This document shows positions 39,663 through 53,002 of a stretch of 59,924 nt of DNA, piece by piece. The position numbers were made by a program, and so were the translations under genes. Source of the stretch: Chara braunii (Eukaryota; Streptophyta; Charophyceae; Charales; Characeae); assembly GCA_003427395.1 (NCBI GenBank), contig BFEA01000001.1, positions 12,712,737 to 12,772,660 of the forward strand, in the 5' to 3' direction. The stretch's first letter is position 1. Each line of letters begins with the position of its first letter. The notes beneath the pieces are model-generated. The model worked only from the letters and a program-made list of their open reading frames with translations, made no database searches and was not told the DNA's origin.

Positions 39663-40856
39663 GTCTGCTTAGTTCTGAATCAAAACAAAGAAAAAAAAGG
39701 AAAGAAAAAAGGACAATCTATTTCTTTGACACTGTCAGGACCCCGTTTGGCCTCTACCCCATCCAGACTCAGGGTAGAAACTGCACAGGGTCGGAGAGGC
39801 ACTGGGCCTCGCACCAGTACTAACCCCTCTCCAAATTCTTCAATTGTTCATGTATAGCTGTCAGGCTATCCACAACGTCCAAAAGCCGGTACGGTTCCAC
39901 ATACTATCCACTATACAGCTCTCCAATTTGTGAGTGCACTACGAGAGGTCGTGACAGCATTAGAAGAGGCCACGTCATCAGCATTTTTACGGGTGGGACT
40001 CCAGGCACACTTCCCAAAGCCGGGCACTGGACTGTGAGTTCCTGGAAGGACTCTCCTCCAAAACCGCCACTACCTTTCTTATATGTCGGCCGCGGGGTGG
40101 GTCCCACTCGTTTCAGAGGCTGGTAGCCGCCAATGAAAAATGTCAGCGGCCGCGATTTTTCCAGAATACATAATTTTCCCAAACGGGACTACAGCTGCGA
40201 AAGGCACTGTTGGTTTAACGAATTTTGCAGGTTGGAAACTTCACAAAGTCCGATAGTGGTACCGGATAGTGACGTCTGACAACTATCCGTAGAATTTTTG
40301 TACACCAATTTCGCACAGTATGTGGAGTGACGTCCAACTCTCCAAATTTGAAGAGTGGACAGCAGTGGAGCGAGGACCATTCTTTACTGCATCAAAACTG
40401 CTGTCCAATATGAGGACAGCTTGTGTTCATTCAAAAAGTGATGCAATCAAAACAAACTACTATCACTGGGGCTAGGACCCACTTGCTAAGTAGTGCTATG
40501 TCGCGACCTCAGTTTCTATCACATGTGGCATTTTCAGGTCATCACTGCCGTTGATCACACGTCGAAGAGACAGCCCATGCAATTTCCACGAGATGCGGTC
40601 GTCGTTTTCCCACTCCCTTCAATGAAAGGATTTGTAATTTTTTTAAAAGCTTTAAATTTATGTTGCTGCATTGCAACAGGCGTGAAGTTTCATTCGTATG
40701 GTTTTCAAAGTGAGGGGGTGATTTTGCCATTCGATTTTTTTTTTTTTTAATCCAAGAAATCCACTTGCGTTTTCCAAAAAAAAAAGCATCGAGTGGCTTT
40801 GACAGAACGCCTTCGCTCCTAACGGGTTGGCAGGTTCGATTCCTAAGAACAACGGG
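39663..40856. other. No gene; tRNA-like fragment near 40790-40850
   Basis: GAGTGGCTTTGACAGAACGC, then GGCAGGTTCGATTCC, resembles the D-arm and B box of a tRNA-like SINE, next to an A-rich run. A block at 40424-40468 (GTGTTCATTCAAAAAGTGAT) also occurs near 58222. Nothing else recognised. Confidence 0.4.
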
Positions 40857-41523
40857 CATGTGACGCTCAACCTCACACCCTGCTCACTTTCCTTGTGGGA
40901 GTGACTAAAGCGCAGGAAGGGGTTTGGAAAGCGGCAAAATGGGGTGTGCCGAGGATTTTTGGAAAATGGAGTGTGGAGACACAGACAAAACTCAAATCTC
41001 CCGTGTGGTCCCATACATGGAGGGACAAACAAAAGCGGGAAGGGGGCAGGGAAGGGTCCTAACGACTATCTAATCCAAAAAATATCGTTGAACTTCATCA
41101 CATACAGCGCGCCATCTTTTGCCTGGTCGAAAGGGAGGGGGAACGCACGTCGGATCTCGGTTTGGAACAAGCGACCGACAACATTCGTCGCAAAGCTCAG
41201 CATCCGAGTCAGAGGGCTGCAGCCTCACGGCTTTTCTTTGAATTCCTCCTCGCTGTGTGTCCGATAGTTGAAGCCTTGGGCTTGAAAGCGCTCCGTGCGA
41301 TGACAATCACTACACAGGGTGCGAGGCCAATGGGGACCAACCGTCGGCCACAGGATAACGATCAACTCGTTGAAGGAGACCACAACGGAGTAGGGAGGGA
41401 AATGGGCATCTACAATCACAAAACCAGCATTGACGAATCATGACCACTGTGCTTCACAAGGGAAGTGATAAAGGTCGTTGATCTTGGTGATGGCTTCTCG
41501 TATGTCCCACTCGCAAATAAGCG

Positions 41524-41554
<31 letters not shown>

Positions 41555-43805
41555 CCCCCCTCACCTGTGATAGTGGTGCTGATAAGAGCAGACACCACTA
41601 CCACTTGGGGAGGGGCTCCATCTATTGGTGGGGAGTATCACCTGCTGGAAAATGGGTCCAGCGTCCCATGAACAGTTTGTCATCAGAGAATCTCAGAAAA
41701 GGCCAAATCGAAGACTCCTGCCAGCATTGATTACCCTGAAATACAGGGGATTGACTGAGCAGGGCTTTTGAAAAAACAGAGAAAATGGCTAGCAAAAAAT
41801 GCTGGAAAATAAGCGTCATATCCTCGTTGTACGGGGAATGTCGTGGGCGGGGAGATTTGAGAAGTTGACGCCCCAATGACTCCATAGGCTCAATCCACAT
41901 GGCCGATACATGCACATCCACCGTTCACAAAACAAAGGGATCAAATACCATTAACTTCAGGGATTGCCTTCGTGATGGAAATCAGGCAATATGAACTAAC
42001 TCTCACGTCCGGTATTCCGCCATCGTGGGAGATTACCCAAGAAACTAATGGACAAGTCCAAGACGAAGTTTCCTAAACAAACAACAACGGGTTCTTCAAA
42101 AGAAGGGAATCGAAGACAAAGATAAGTCCTGAGTGACGTAAACTAAAATCCCCACGTCGATACATAGAATTGAGTGTTCCCTTTGACGCAACAAGAAGAC
42201 CAAAGATCTTCACGAGTGGAGCAGCTCTAAGAGTTGCGCATTCCAAAACCCTCCAATGTAGTTAAGGAGATTCATTCATTCATTCAAAATGAAAATAAGG
42301 CATGGAGAGCGGAGAAATGAAGATCATTGGTCCGGAGGGTTGCACATTCGCAATCGGTAACAACGGGGCGAGGCTCCTTATTACACTCTTCCTTGCACGT
42401 GGAAGATTGTCCCGAGAAACAAGCCTGTTGAGTCGGTTGCGAGCGCGGAGGGCACCTCCTACAAAATCTTCAACAAAGGGAAAATAAAAGAAAGCCGCAT
42501 ACATCCATCATTGATGCATCATTTCAATCCCAAAAAGAGAGGAAGAGGAGATACATGCATTTCACCAAGGATCGTCCAGTGAGATCTTGACAACAAAAGA
42601 GCGAGACGAGGGTTGCAATTGAAGACCCACATTCGTATACGGATTATCATCGCAAAGCAAAACATGCAAACATTCATTCACTCATGCATCCATAGAAACG
42701 GAGGAGAGAGAGAGAGAAAGGTATACACTTGCAAGCTTCTGGAAGGAAAAATTGACAAACTGCTATGCAACTTAGCTCCAACAATGGCAAGAAGAAGAAC
42801 AATAAAACATGGCACAACACCTTTCATTCTCGAACTATGGCCCCAAGCCACCCGATTAATTGTCAATACACATTTCCTGACTCGAGTACTTGCGATCCCA
42901 GCTGCCACGTACCTAACGCTAAACTCAACGATCGTCACCACGCCGCTCAACTATAACGCGGATTCGCCCAGTCCATCGCAACAATCCAACGCGCAATTCT
43001 GCAAAGTTGCAGTCGTCAGGACTTTCCAACTCGCTGATCACCACCTCATGTAGCCACTACTCCACCAGAGTTGGCTGATGTATTGTGAGATAGCAAAAAC
43101 GGCTTGTGAAGGACGGGGAAAGAGAACACGCAGAAAGAGCAAAAAAAGGAGAAGATGAGAAACACGGTACAGAAAGATGCATGCACGCATAACTCAAACA
43201 GACACAAAAATAGTTACACGAAATGTAAGTGAAGTCGCGCCTAATTCCTAACACCGAATTGAAATTGAACAAGTTCGAAAGAAAATTTCACTCACGAAAT
43301 ATGAAACGCGTGAATTTGTACACCTTCACATTGTTCACAGGGCTTACAAGGGCATCTTAAAAAAAAATGTACATATACAAGGAAAGGATCCATTGCCAAG
43401 TATCCCAATGAGTACCAGTACCAGTGATTTTCATATTCCAAGAAAATTGAAGTAAAATGAATTTCGAGCATGCTCGCTGAGGCTCGTGTAAATCCTATGT
43501 AAAAGTACATCAAAATACAAGGAAAACTCTAAAAACTATAGAAACGAAGAGTCAAGATTGGCGGACATATCCTATGCATCGGGTCTATCAAGGACAAACA
43601 CTTGTGAACAACGAAAGGCCAAAAGCACAACCGAGTCATGTTGAGCCCGACATCACCATCCGTCGAAAATGCAACCTGAACCGGGTAGAGGAATAGGAAC
43701 TGGATAAGATCGACGCCACTAATTCACAAAGCGCTAAAAAAAAGGAAGGGGCTCATGAGCTTGTTCGTGCACAAAAGTTGGTGCGTCACAACCATATGCA
43801 TCTCT
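40857..43805 (+). repeat. Large dispersed repeat, copy 1 (about 2.65 kb without the SINE)
   Basis: Runs in parallel with 45238-47912. Matching landmarks are GTGACGCTCAACCTCAC / GTGACGTTCAACCTCAC at the start, GTGTCCGATAGTTGAAGCC / GTGTCCGATAGTGGAAGCC (41260 and 45657), and GCTCGTGTAAATCCTA / GCGCGTGTAATTCCTA near the end. By eye identity is about 70-75 percent. The offset drops from ~4.39 kb to ~4.10 kb after 41.8 kb because a SINE interrupts this copy. No coding frame was recognised. Strand is arbitrary. Confidence 0.75.
41526..41806 (-). mobile_element. SINE family B, complete copy with 11-bp target duplication
   Basis: About 280 bp, A-rich tail seen as T27 at 41526-41551. Carries the family core (TGGGACGCTGGACCCATTTT in the minus sense). 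AAATAAGCGTC flanks it at 41515-41525 and 41807-41817. The empty site is preserved in the second copy of the large repeat near 45905. Confidence 0.92.
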
Positions 43806-44126
43806 CCCTTTTTTGGCTCCATTTTCATTCATATCACCATGCAGGAGGACGGGTTGCAAGAACACGGTTCATTCCATTTGTGTTAGAAATTGTACGCAGG
43901 GCTCCATGAAACAATTTCCTACAACGGAAAGTACCGCTATGTAAAAACGGGCCCACAAATTTGGCCTTGCCCATTTGTCACAAGCTGTTTCATTGTACTG
44001 GAAGTACATGTATGGATACAACACCTTAAGGCCAAGGTACGACGACTAGTACGGGAAAGGTACGATTTTTGCTCAAAGTCAGTACATAGTCATTCTGAGT
44101 TGCGGGGCTGCCCTTTGCAGTTGTAG

Positions 44127-44474
44127 TTGACGCCATCTCTGATAGTTGCCTCTACTCTCTTCGACAGTGCCCCGTTATCTCCCTCTTTTCCCTCCCCATC
44201 TCCAACAACCCACGCATCTATAGCCAGTCACCCGGGTCCCGGGGGAGTGTCCGGCATCCAAGATTGGGGGTACTTCCAGTCCCCCGCTTGTGGTCCTTTG
44301 GGAGGGACACCGATGACAGCCCCTAAGGGCCAGGGACTCACACCCATGCAAAGGCCCGCGCCGCATCCACAATGTTGTTCCTCCCAGTTCACGGGCAGCG
44401 AAACCCAATACCCCTATCATGACACTGATGGGACACAAGTCCCAATATCTCGGGAGGTGTCACTGTACCATTGA
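44127..44474 (+). CDS. Hypothetical Pro/Ser-rich exon-like ORF
   Basis: 115 codons with varied composition (GVSGIQDWGYFQSPACGPLG, SSQFTGSETQYPYHDTDGTQ). No domain recognised. Lies in the segment between the two large repeats. It may be the N part of a broken gene continuing at 44667. Confidence 0.3.
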   Translation: MTPSLIVASTLFDSAPLSPSFPSPSPTTHASIASHPGPGGVSGIQDWGYFQSPACGPLGGTPMTAPKGQGLTPMQRPAPHPQCCSSQFTGSETQYPYHDTDGTQVPISREVSLYH

Positions 44475-44666
44475 GGATAGGGTTTCCATCATGGCATGCG
44501 AGGGGCTCGCAGGTTGTGCCTTCTTGCTCGCCCGACAACCACAGGTTGGGTCCCTGGTGAGCCCCGTTCAAACGAGGTCAGACCGTCACCTCCTCATGCC
44601 ACCAGTGAGGCTTCCGGGAGGGTACTAGTTGGATATTAATATAGAAGATGAACATAGTATGAGGGA

Positions 44667-45090
44667 GTGGCTGAGGTCCTGAGGATGCGAGCTATTACAG
44701 AGGTTGAGTGCCTCTCTCCGGACATTGCACAACATGAGAATCTTTCGCAGACGCATTCTCTATCTCAATATGTTGACAATCACTACATGAATCTCGTGCA
44801 GTCACTCGTGCCATCTGCGAACCATGGAGCGCCCAACACACGAGCAAAGGCAATGGGGTCGTCCCATGAGGCACATGTTTCAGCCGTTGTATGGGCCACA
44901 TCACCGTACACTAGAGAGTGGAGGTGTTGCGTATGACGGAGTGCGACACTATGAGAAATCAGATTATGCAATCTCCCGCATTATTCGAGAGTTTGAAGCA
45001 GGTTATCACGACATGACGGATGTATCTGCAAAAGTGAAACATGGTCATGTGTGTGCTTCACCTACTGCTCTCGTACGCTTCCATGCAAAG
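44667..45090 (+). pseudogene. Coding-like segment in two frames, possible exon
   Basis: One frame (44667-44900) reads SPDIAQHENLSQTHSLSQYV and DNHYMNLVQSLVPSANH. The next frame (44824-45090) reads MRHMFQPLYGPHHRTLESGG, VAYDGVRHYEKSDYAISRII and REFEAGYHDMTDVSAKVKHG. The change of frame suggests an indel. The second ends at CATGCAAAG|GTAGTA, a plausible donor. The text is protein-like in composition but unassigned; a transposase or other element protein is possible. Confidence 0.35.
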
Positions 45091-45237
45091 GTAGTACTTG
45101 GAGTCTTGGACCTCGGCAGGCGCAACAACGAGTCCAACAATGTACACATCGAACACATGAGACGCCATTGCTGATAGTCCATGGTTGATCCTTTGCGGTT
45201 TCCCCAGGTAGCTGCTGTCAAAGCCAGCAACCTCGTT

Positions 45238-47912
45238 CACCTGTGACGTTCAACCTCACAACCTGTTCTGTCTTCCTGTCGGAATGATCAATTATGCGGA
45301 ATAGGCCCTGAAAGAACAGCAAAATGTGGTGTGCCAAGTATTCTTGGGAATATTGAGTGTGAAGCGATAGATGGAACGAAAATCCCCGTGTGATTCTAGT
45401 TTTTAGTGAGAAAGTGCCATAGCCTCGCGGGAAAGAAATGGCACGCGCTACTTTCAAACGTTCGCCTAATCCGAAAAGTATCTTTAAACCTCCATGCCGG
45501 TTACTCGTCATCTTTTCGAACGGAAAGGCAAGGATACACATTTGGGATCTTATTTTTGAATCAAATCCTGACACTGCTCATTACAGAGTTCGAAATTCGA
45601 CATGGGCAGCCTCAACCAGGTCGCTCTTTTCTTGTATCCGTCTTCTCCATCATCCATGTGTCCGATAGTGGAAGCCCTTTTCCTGATAACGCTCGGTGCG
45701 GCAACAATCGCAACATAGAGTGCTGGGCCAATGGGGCGCCACTACCGTCCACGAGATGACAATCAACTCGTGAAAAGGCAATAATAAACAGTACGGAGGA
45801 AAGTGGGTATCGATAGTGACGAAACCAGCGTGTACGAATCGCGAGCAACTTGTTTCGGGAGGAAAATCATAGCGCTCATTAGCGATGACTTCTCGTACGT
45901 CTCACTCACATACACGGGTCCTTTCCTCGTTATACAGGAACGGTCGTGATGAGAATACAGGAAGTCAACACCTAGTCGGATCGGGACAATCGATCCACAT
46001 GGCATATGCAAAACTGGTCATGTAAGTTCACTCAACCCGTTATTCAATAAAAGCAGTGAACGCTCGCAATGCTATGTGCCAATTGCCTTTCATTCCATCA
46101 AGCAAACCGATCCAAAAAATATGAGTTCGATACAATCAAGAAGATAATCACAATTCATTGAGTGAGTGGTGAGCATGCATTCACATAATCTCGGTAGAAT
46201 CTTAGCTCGGTTACCTTAGCAAAAACAAAATCGATGTAAGCATGTAACAAACCTCGCATGCACGAACCATCCGATGTTAGGAGGCATGAAAGGGGGCAGG
46301 GTAAGATCACCCGTGTTTGTTGGTCCCTCAAATTCAATAACACTCATTTTTACGATGTCCAATTGAATTTGACAGCGATGAGCAGAATAAAGGGATCATA
46401 AGATCTTTCCGGCATCCATGAGGTGAACTGAAGCAAAGAAACAAGAATGAGAGAGAGAGATAACAAGGATGGAATCATAGCTTTTACCGAAGAAGGGGAC
46501 TAAGAAAAAGAGAGGGAATTTGGATCATATAAACAAGCTTGAGGGGGACAACAACCGACTACCCGCCGTGGGCTTAGCTTCCAAAAACAACAGAAGAAGA
46601 ACCAAAAACCAAGGGGCACCGACCTTCTGCTCTCTGATTATGGCCCTTGACCATGCAACTACTCGTACATAGATACCCTTCTTACTCAGGTATTGACGAT
46701 CCTAGGCGCCACATACCAACCTCCATACCACAACGATCGTCACCCTACCAACTCAGCTTTTGCACCGACTTGCCCATATTCCACAGCTCGTCGCGGCCAC
46801 CCGACGCACAACCTTGCGTACACTACAGTCAACTCGTCAACACTTTCCGACTCGCTGCATACAAATCACCTAACCACAACTTCCCTGAAGTTGGTAGATG
46901 GGTTGAGAGAGAGATTTTCGAACGTGATTGCGGGTTTTATAGGTGCAAAGAGGGGAAGGGAAGATGGGGAAGAGTGGGGCGGAGATAGGAGGGGGCAAAG
47001 AGAGAGTACAGGTTAATTGCCTGAGGAAAACCATATCGATCCTTGCAAGTCTTTCGCAGCCAATCAGATTACGGTGCACGGGGAGTATTTCTCTTACACG
47101 TTGTTGTTTGAGGCTTCAAGTACTCTGGGGAGGGGATCAGTAGGGAGTTCCTGACTGTGGGTGAAGGTGGGAAGAAAGAGAGCGCAGAGAGTAAAGTGAC
47201 GCGAGACCAAGATTCAGATGAGAGGGGAGGGGCAGAAGCGTGAAGAGAGAGGGGGGGGAATGAAAAACAGTTACGGGTGAAAGAGAGAAGGCATGAAGAA
47301 GAGAGGGTAAATAATTTGAAGATGGCATGACTCATAGTGGGAGGCGGGGGAAGCTTGCATATGTGGAATCGACACAGAAAAGAAAAGGTCACCGAAACAA
47401 TTAGTTTCAGTCATCCTAGTTCTAAAACTAGTTCAAGATTGAAAATTTCAAAAGCATTATCAGTACATGGAATTGAGCGTGCGAAAATCCAACGTCCATC
47501 TAGCTTCATACTGGAAATTCACAAAGCTTTCAAAGCCGATTCCGGGAACATCCACTTGCAAGAAATGACACGTCGGAGGGAAGAGTGCCCGTAATTTCCA
47601 GATTTCCCAACAGTCGGACAAAATTTCTAGTGCGCTCGCTAAGGCGCGTGTAATTCCTACGTAGATGCATGGATTGCCGAAAAGGAATTGCAAAGAAGTA
47701 TGAAAAAGAATTTTAAAAACATCGTCTTAGACGTGAGAGGGTCTGATTAGACCGCGATTCCGTGTATTAAGGTGATAGCAAAAGAGGGGTACCCCAAAAT
47801 CCTAAAAGAGATCCAAAGAGTAGGAAGTTACTAGGAACAACAAAAACTCAGGACTTCAAAACATTGTTTGGGTATAGAAGTTGGTACGTCATATATGTGA
47901 TATTCAGGGAAT
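45238..47912 (+). repeat. Large dispersed repeat, copy 2
   Basis: Direct-orientation partner of 40857-43805, without the SINE insertion. It includes purine-rich and AT-rich stretches and no recognised frame. Confidence 0.75.
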
Positions 47913-50900
47913 TCCAAAATTACCTGGTCTCCTTATTGCATGCACGTAAGTCAAGCTAATTTACATGAGAAAGAGAGAGAGAGGAAGAGAGAGGAGCCCA
48001 GCATATCAACAAGCAGAGGAGCGCACATTGCTACATCAGCGAGCAGAAAGAAGCACACATTGACGTGAGCTTTAATTGCAATATCCTCGTGAAGTTTTTT
48101 TCGCCACGTCTCGCAGATGATCGTCCGTTGTCCAAGAGTGCCTTGTTGTCTTCTAGATGGCATCATCTGAATCTAGCTCGTCGGCTCGTTAATGCTCCGC
48201 TCGATTGTAATCAACGAGGAGGGGAGAGGGAGGGGGTCGGGGTCATTTTGGTGGAAGCGGGGGAGAGTAATCGGAGGCTTCATCACCGAGATCAACGAAA
48301 TGGACAATCCAGTGAGCGCGGGGGAATCGATGATTGGGTCGGGGGATGGAAGCGACGTATTCAGCGTAGAGGGTAGGGATTGTGCGCCGTATGTATCGCT
48401 CAAGGACTCATAATCTTCCACTGCCATGAAGGTCCCAGAGATTATGCAATACAACTCCATATAGTTGTATTGCCTCCATGCAACATTGAAGAGAAGGATG
48501 TTGAGAGGAAAAGAGGGAGCGACATAGGGGCCGACTTCGCAGAGCAAGTGGACAGCACAATGACGATAGAAAAACTGGTTAGCAAAGATGCGGTAATCGA
48601 GGGGAAAGTCGATGCAGGGGAGCGAAGAGAAGGAGAGGTAATCAAGAGGGCGGAGGAAGACGGGACGTCGACGGAGCATTCGTGCGGGGAGGAGGAAGGG
48701 AACGTAATGCGGAGGGGGCGGAAGAGGAAGGAGATAGTGAGTGAGACCGGTGGCGACGACAGGAGGATTTTAGGCCATCGTGGTGACTAGCCGCTTTTTC
48801 AGGTAGCTCAGGATTCGGCGCGGAATCTGCTGGTATGGCGAGGAGCGAGCTTGTTGGCTGCACTACTTTGTGTTCTGCCGATGATGGCTCGTTCTCCTCG
48901 TCCTCAGTTTCTGCTCCTTCTTCGCCATCGTCCTCTTCGGTTGTGGACTCGGCTTCTGCTTCCTCTTCTTCTTCTTACTCTTGCAGACGTGGGAGCGCTA
49001 TTGGTTCGTGATCGTCATCAGACAACACCTCCCCGATATCGAGCTGTCAAGAAATCTTCCAAATCGGAGTTGTCGGGGGAGATTTTGTCCAAGTCCAGAA
49101 AGTTCCACTCGGTTGGGTTGTGCTGGGCCAAGAAGTGTCCAACCGACTTCAACGTCCTTTGTGCAGGTACTTCAGATGACCGTTGGTGTCAACGTCCTCT
49201 ACAAGGTCAATGGCTACGTCTGGTTCGAATCAGTAGGACTAAAGGAGATTGTGCTCAAAGTCATATCGTCGACGATTTGCGCTAAGAAGACTAGGATTTC
49301 GTTGACAACGGTCGCTCTTCTTCAATGTGCCACCTCGCCAAAGAGGAGTCCCACCGGAAGTCCAGTTGTATTCGACGCCAAACTTGGGATGGAAGCAGAG
49401 TAATCTCATCCGGGAAGATCACCTTCCGATTTTCGTAATGGTGCGCCCAATGAGCCTTCACCAAGAGCAGACAGAAGCTTGTGGCCACAAATCCAACCCA
49501 ATCACGAATATACCGAGGACGAAAGAGAGCAATGGCTATTTACCAGATTTCAAGAGAGTGTAGAGGGTCGGCCCAAGATGGGCAGAGAGTTGGAAGATTA
49601 GAGGGGAGACGGAAGGTAGAAAGGTGATTCATCTGCAAGGAGGGTGGAAAGGACGAAGAGCGGGAAGAAGTGGGGCCGGCGGATCAGAGGTACAAGATCG
49701 CAGCGAGAAAGTGTCGATACACTCCGTACCCACCACCTTATCGCCTGCCCTGACCAGTCGCTGCCGTCAATCAGTCACCATTTCACATCCCCACTCGTAG
49801 AGACTCCCTATCCCGCTGCTGCGCCGCTGGGTGCCGATGCTGCAGAGATCGCCGTTGGACACGACAATCACTGTCACGTCACCTTGCCCTCGCCAAGAAA
49901 AATGCAAAGAACACTGATGCTTCCACCATGATCACCGTTGAATCATGATCCATCGAGATCGTCACTTCCACTGCTGCATGCCTAGTATTTGCCTACTTGC
50001 CGACTAAATAGCTCCGCGAATCGCAATAGATCAGGGCTGAGTCGCGGATGAACCACTTGGCGGAACTGCAGGGACGATCGAGGTTGAAGAAGTTGAGCAG
50101 AGATGGCTAGTTCAAGTGCCAAGCTCATGGCGGTGGCTGTGAGCAGAGGGTATCAGATGAGGAAGAGGAAGGAATAGCAAGATCTCTATCTCGAGTATAG
50201 AGAGACAAGGAAGAAGGAGCGAGAGGATCAGGGGCCGGAAGAGGACGAAGATAAGAGATATGTCAGACGATAGGAAGGGAGTTATGGCTAGCGCCCGTTT
50301 CCGGAGCGATCCACACCATATCCGCCCCGTTAGGACCAAGTTCCACTAAGCGAAAGCAACCAGAAAACTTAGGAGTGAGTTTCTCATCGCGTGCACATTT
50401 ACATAGTTGTACTAGGTCCTCGAATTTATACCGGATTTGAGGGCCCACATTCCTGTTTCGTGCATCATAACTGCAGACATGTCTACCGTAGGTGCAGTGA
50501 GCCTCTATCTGCTCTGGCTTAAGCCAGGGCCTATTGGGCTATCAGCCCATTCGGCATGTGGGACCAAGTCGTGGCCTGACCCCACAGGCTGTGTGCTGTT
50601 CCAGTCCAGTTTAGTCCTACCCGGTACCACTGTCGGCCAGACCAGTCCAGTCTAGTCCAGTCAATCCGCTGGGGGTATACCCCAATTGTTGTCTATTTTC
50701 GAGGGATTCTTCATTCTGCATATTTTGGAGTACGTGCGTGTTGAGTCCGCGTCGGATTTGCGTTATCCCTTTCAGCTCCATCTCCATCTCCTCCACCCTC
50801 AACCCTTCGTCGTCATCCCGACGGATTGCCATCCTGGCAGGTCTGGTACACTGATATTAGAGCGGGAACGTTCCCCGCTCCCACCTACACAGCCCGGAAC

Positions 50901-51055
50901 ATGGTGTAAGCCCGATAGTGGGTTTTTGCCTGTTTTTTTGCCGTTTTCGGACGAAAATAGTGTGAAAAAGTGGACAAACGTGCAGCGACAAGGGAGCAAT
51001 CGGTGGCGAGGAAAGAGAGAGTGTCGTCACCACGCGTGAGCGGAAGCGCCAAGGC
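47913..51055. other. No firm gene; some coding-like fragments
   Basis: 48192-48413 and 48380-48790 (plus) are open in different frames with acidic/basic text (EMDNPVSAGESMIGSGDGSD, GRKRKEIVSETGGDDRRILG) that might be one decayed protein. 48981-49403 is also open. None has a recognised domain, and opposite frames are equally open. 50610-50670 has repeated CAGTCCAG. Confidence 0.3.
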
Positions 51056-51059
51056 CAAA

Positions 51060-51230
51060 ACCGCCACACACGCACACGCCCCGCCCCGCTCCCAAATTAT
51101 ATTTATTCAAGATCAGGGATGCATGCTGCTGCCAAGGTCTGAACCTGGGCATCTACCAGCCATACGTGTGCGTAGCCAACACCTTAACACACTGGCCAAA
51201 CTCTGTGTATCTCCCCACAGTGTGTCGCGC
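51060..51230 (-). mobile_element. tRNA-derived SINE, family C (5' part)
   Basis: On the minus strand GGCCAGTGTGTTAAGGTGTT (A-box-like) and about 40 bases later CCAGGTTCAGACCTTGG (B-box GGTTCAGACC) give a tRNA-like head unrelated to family A. Tail and target duplication not found. Confidence 0.55.
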
Positions 51231-51286
51231 TGGTGTTGAAGAGTGGAAGAGTGTCACGCCGGCTATTTACCCCCCCCCCGTTCAAC

Positions 51287-51396
51287 GAGCGGCGAGCGGC
51301 GAGCGGCGAGCAACGACCATCACGACAGCGGCAGGTGGGCTGCTATTTGCCCCCCACCCCACCCCACCCCACCCCACCCCACCCCACCCCACCCCA
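51287..51396. repeat. (GAGCGGC)n and (CCCCA)n short arrays
   Basis: GAGCGGC about 3.5 times at 51287-51311, then nine CCCCA units at 51351-51396. Confidence 0.95.
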
Positions 51397-51455
51397 TTGT
51401 CGTGCCTGTTGATGCCTGTGCTTGTGGCCATATGCAGTGCCACGTGGCTGCTAGC

Positions 51456-51680
51456 TGAGGAATTTGAAGACCCCCTGGCTAGGGGGCTGCACTACAGGCA
51501 AATATGGGTGGCTGATCAAGATCTCAACACACCCAGATGATGATGATGATGATTATGATTTTTTGTACCGCTGCACCAGTAGTTTGACAGTGGTGAAGAC
51601 CCCCCCTGGCTAGGGGGCTGCGCGTTAGTGCAATCAGGGTGGTTGATCAAGATCTCAGCCAACCCTTGATTATATCTTTT
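51456..51680. repeat. About 129-bp tandem duplication
   Basis: GAAGACCCCCTGGCTAGGGG at 51466 and its near copy at 51595, each followed by GGGTGG.TGATCAAGATCTCA. Confidence 0.8.
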
Positions 51681-51774
51681 TTTTTTTTTTTTTTTTTGAA
51701 GGTGAAGATCCTGGGGATCTTGGTGATCTTGTTGCTCTTGGTCAACCAAGAGCCTGATATCATCTCTCTCTGCT

Positions 51775-52110
51775 AACCTTCTCTCCCACCCCCCCCTCTC
51801 TCTCTCCCTTACAGCACCTCATCACCTTTTCTACCTCTAGCAGTACTCCCCCCCCTCTCTCACACCTCTCTTCACTCATCTTCCACCATTTTTTTCTTCT
51901 CTCCCTTCCCCACTCACCATATTCTACTAATCTCTTCTACTCCTCACTTTTTTCATCCTTTTCTCTCTCATTCTCCCACCCTACTCTCCCCTTTCCCTCC
52001 CCCAACTACAACCCAATCATCCCCCAACCTCCCACTCCATTTTTTTCTCTTCCTCGCCTATTTTTCTCTTTGTCCATCACTTTTCTCATTCCCCCTCATC
52101 CCCAACTTCA
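51775..52110. repeat. Polypyrimidine tract
   Basis: About 330 bp almost only C and T on the plus strand with scattered A. No coding potential. Confidence 0.8.
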
Positions 52111-52519
52111 AAATTTTCTGTTTTTTTTTCCTCTTTTGTTTTTTTCTTTGATTTAAATTTTCAATTTTCTCAAAAAGAAAATCCAGTATCTTATCCCCCT
52201 ACTTCTTTCTCATTTTCTGATTTATTTCATTTTTATTTATTCTAAAAATTTGGATTTTTTTTGCGGCACCTCTATACCTGTTTTGACCCCGTGGGAGTAA
52301 CGAAGTGCTGCCAAAATTTTCTCTTTTCTCCCTACTTTCTCTCATCTTGTCTCATATCTTTTGCTGGCACAGTTTGACCTCATGTGGGTAACGAAATGCT
52401 GCCGAATTTTTTTAAAAATCCAATACTTACACCACCTTATTTATTTATTTATCTATTATTTATTATTTATTAATTTATTTATTAATTTATTTATTACTTT
52501 TTCTGAAAATTATCATTTG

Positions 52520-52798
52520 CTAGGCTACGAGAGTGGTCCGGGGTCACTTGCCCAGCCGGGCCAAAAAAAATTAAAATTTTAAAAATAAAACAAAAACCTT
52601 AAAATTTTATTTTATATTTTAAATTTTGTAAATAACTTTGATGTGACCCTGGGGCAAAAGTTGCTGAGTTTATTCTTTTGCATAACATAGTTGTTTTTCG
52701 GATTTTTTGGATTTTTTTTTTTTTTTTTTGCTGGGACCTTCCCTTGTCCTTGCACAGGCTGGCCACCCAGGATCCGGGCGGCCCGATTGGTAGCCAAG
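52520..52798. mobile_element. hAT-like MITE, copy 1, 8-bp target duplication
   Basis: Begins CTAGGCTACGAGAG and ends GATTGGTAGCCAAG. ATCATTTG flanks it exactly at 52512-52519 and 52799-52806. The interior (CATAACATAG, the complement of GGGTCA and CAACTTTTGC) is the reverse complement of copy 2. An 8-bp duplication with short TIRs fits hAT elements. Confidence 0.9.
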
Positions 52799-53002
52799 AT
52801 CATTTGTGACATTTACAACTTAGTGTGTTTCTCTTGGTCTCCATTTCCTCTTGGCGCATTTTTAACCCCATGGGGGGTAGGGAAATGCTGTCGAAAATTC
52901 CAAAACAATAATTATTTTTTCGCTCTTCATATTTTGCTTATTTATTTTTTTAATTATTTTTATTATTATTAATTTTTCTAATTTCCAAATTTCACTGTTC
53001 AT

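Noticed and set aside
40857-47912. Intact LTR retrotransposon with 2.7-kb LTRs
   Set aside because: The repeats are too diverged, lack visible TG..CA ends, primer site or pol domains, and the interior is only about 1.4 kb.
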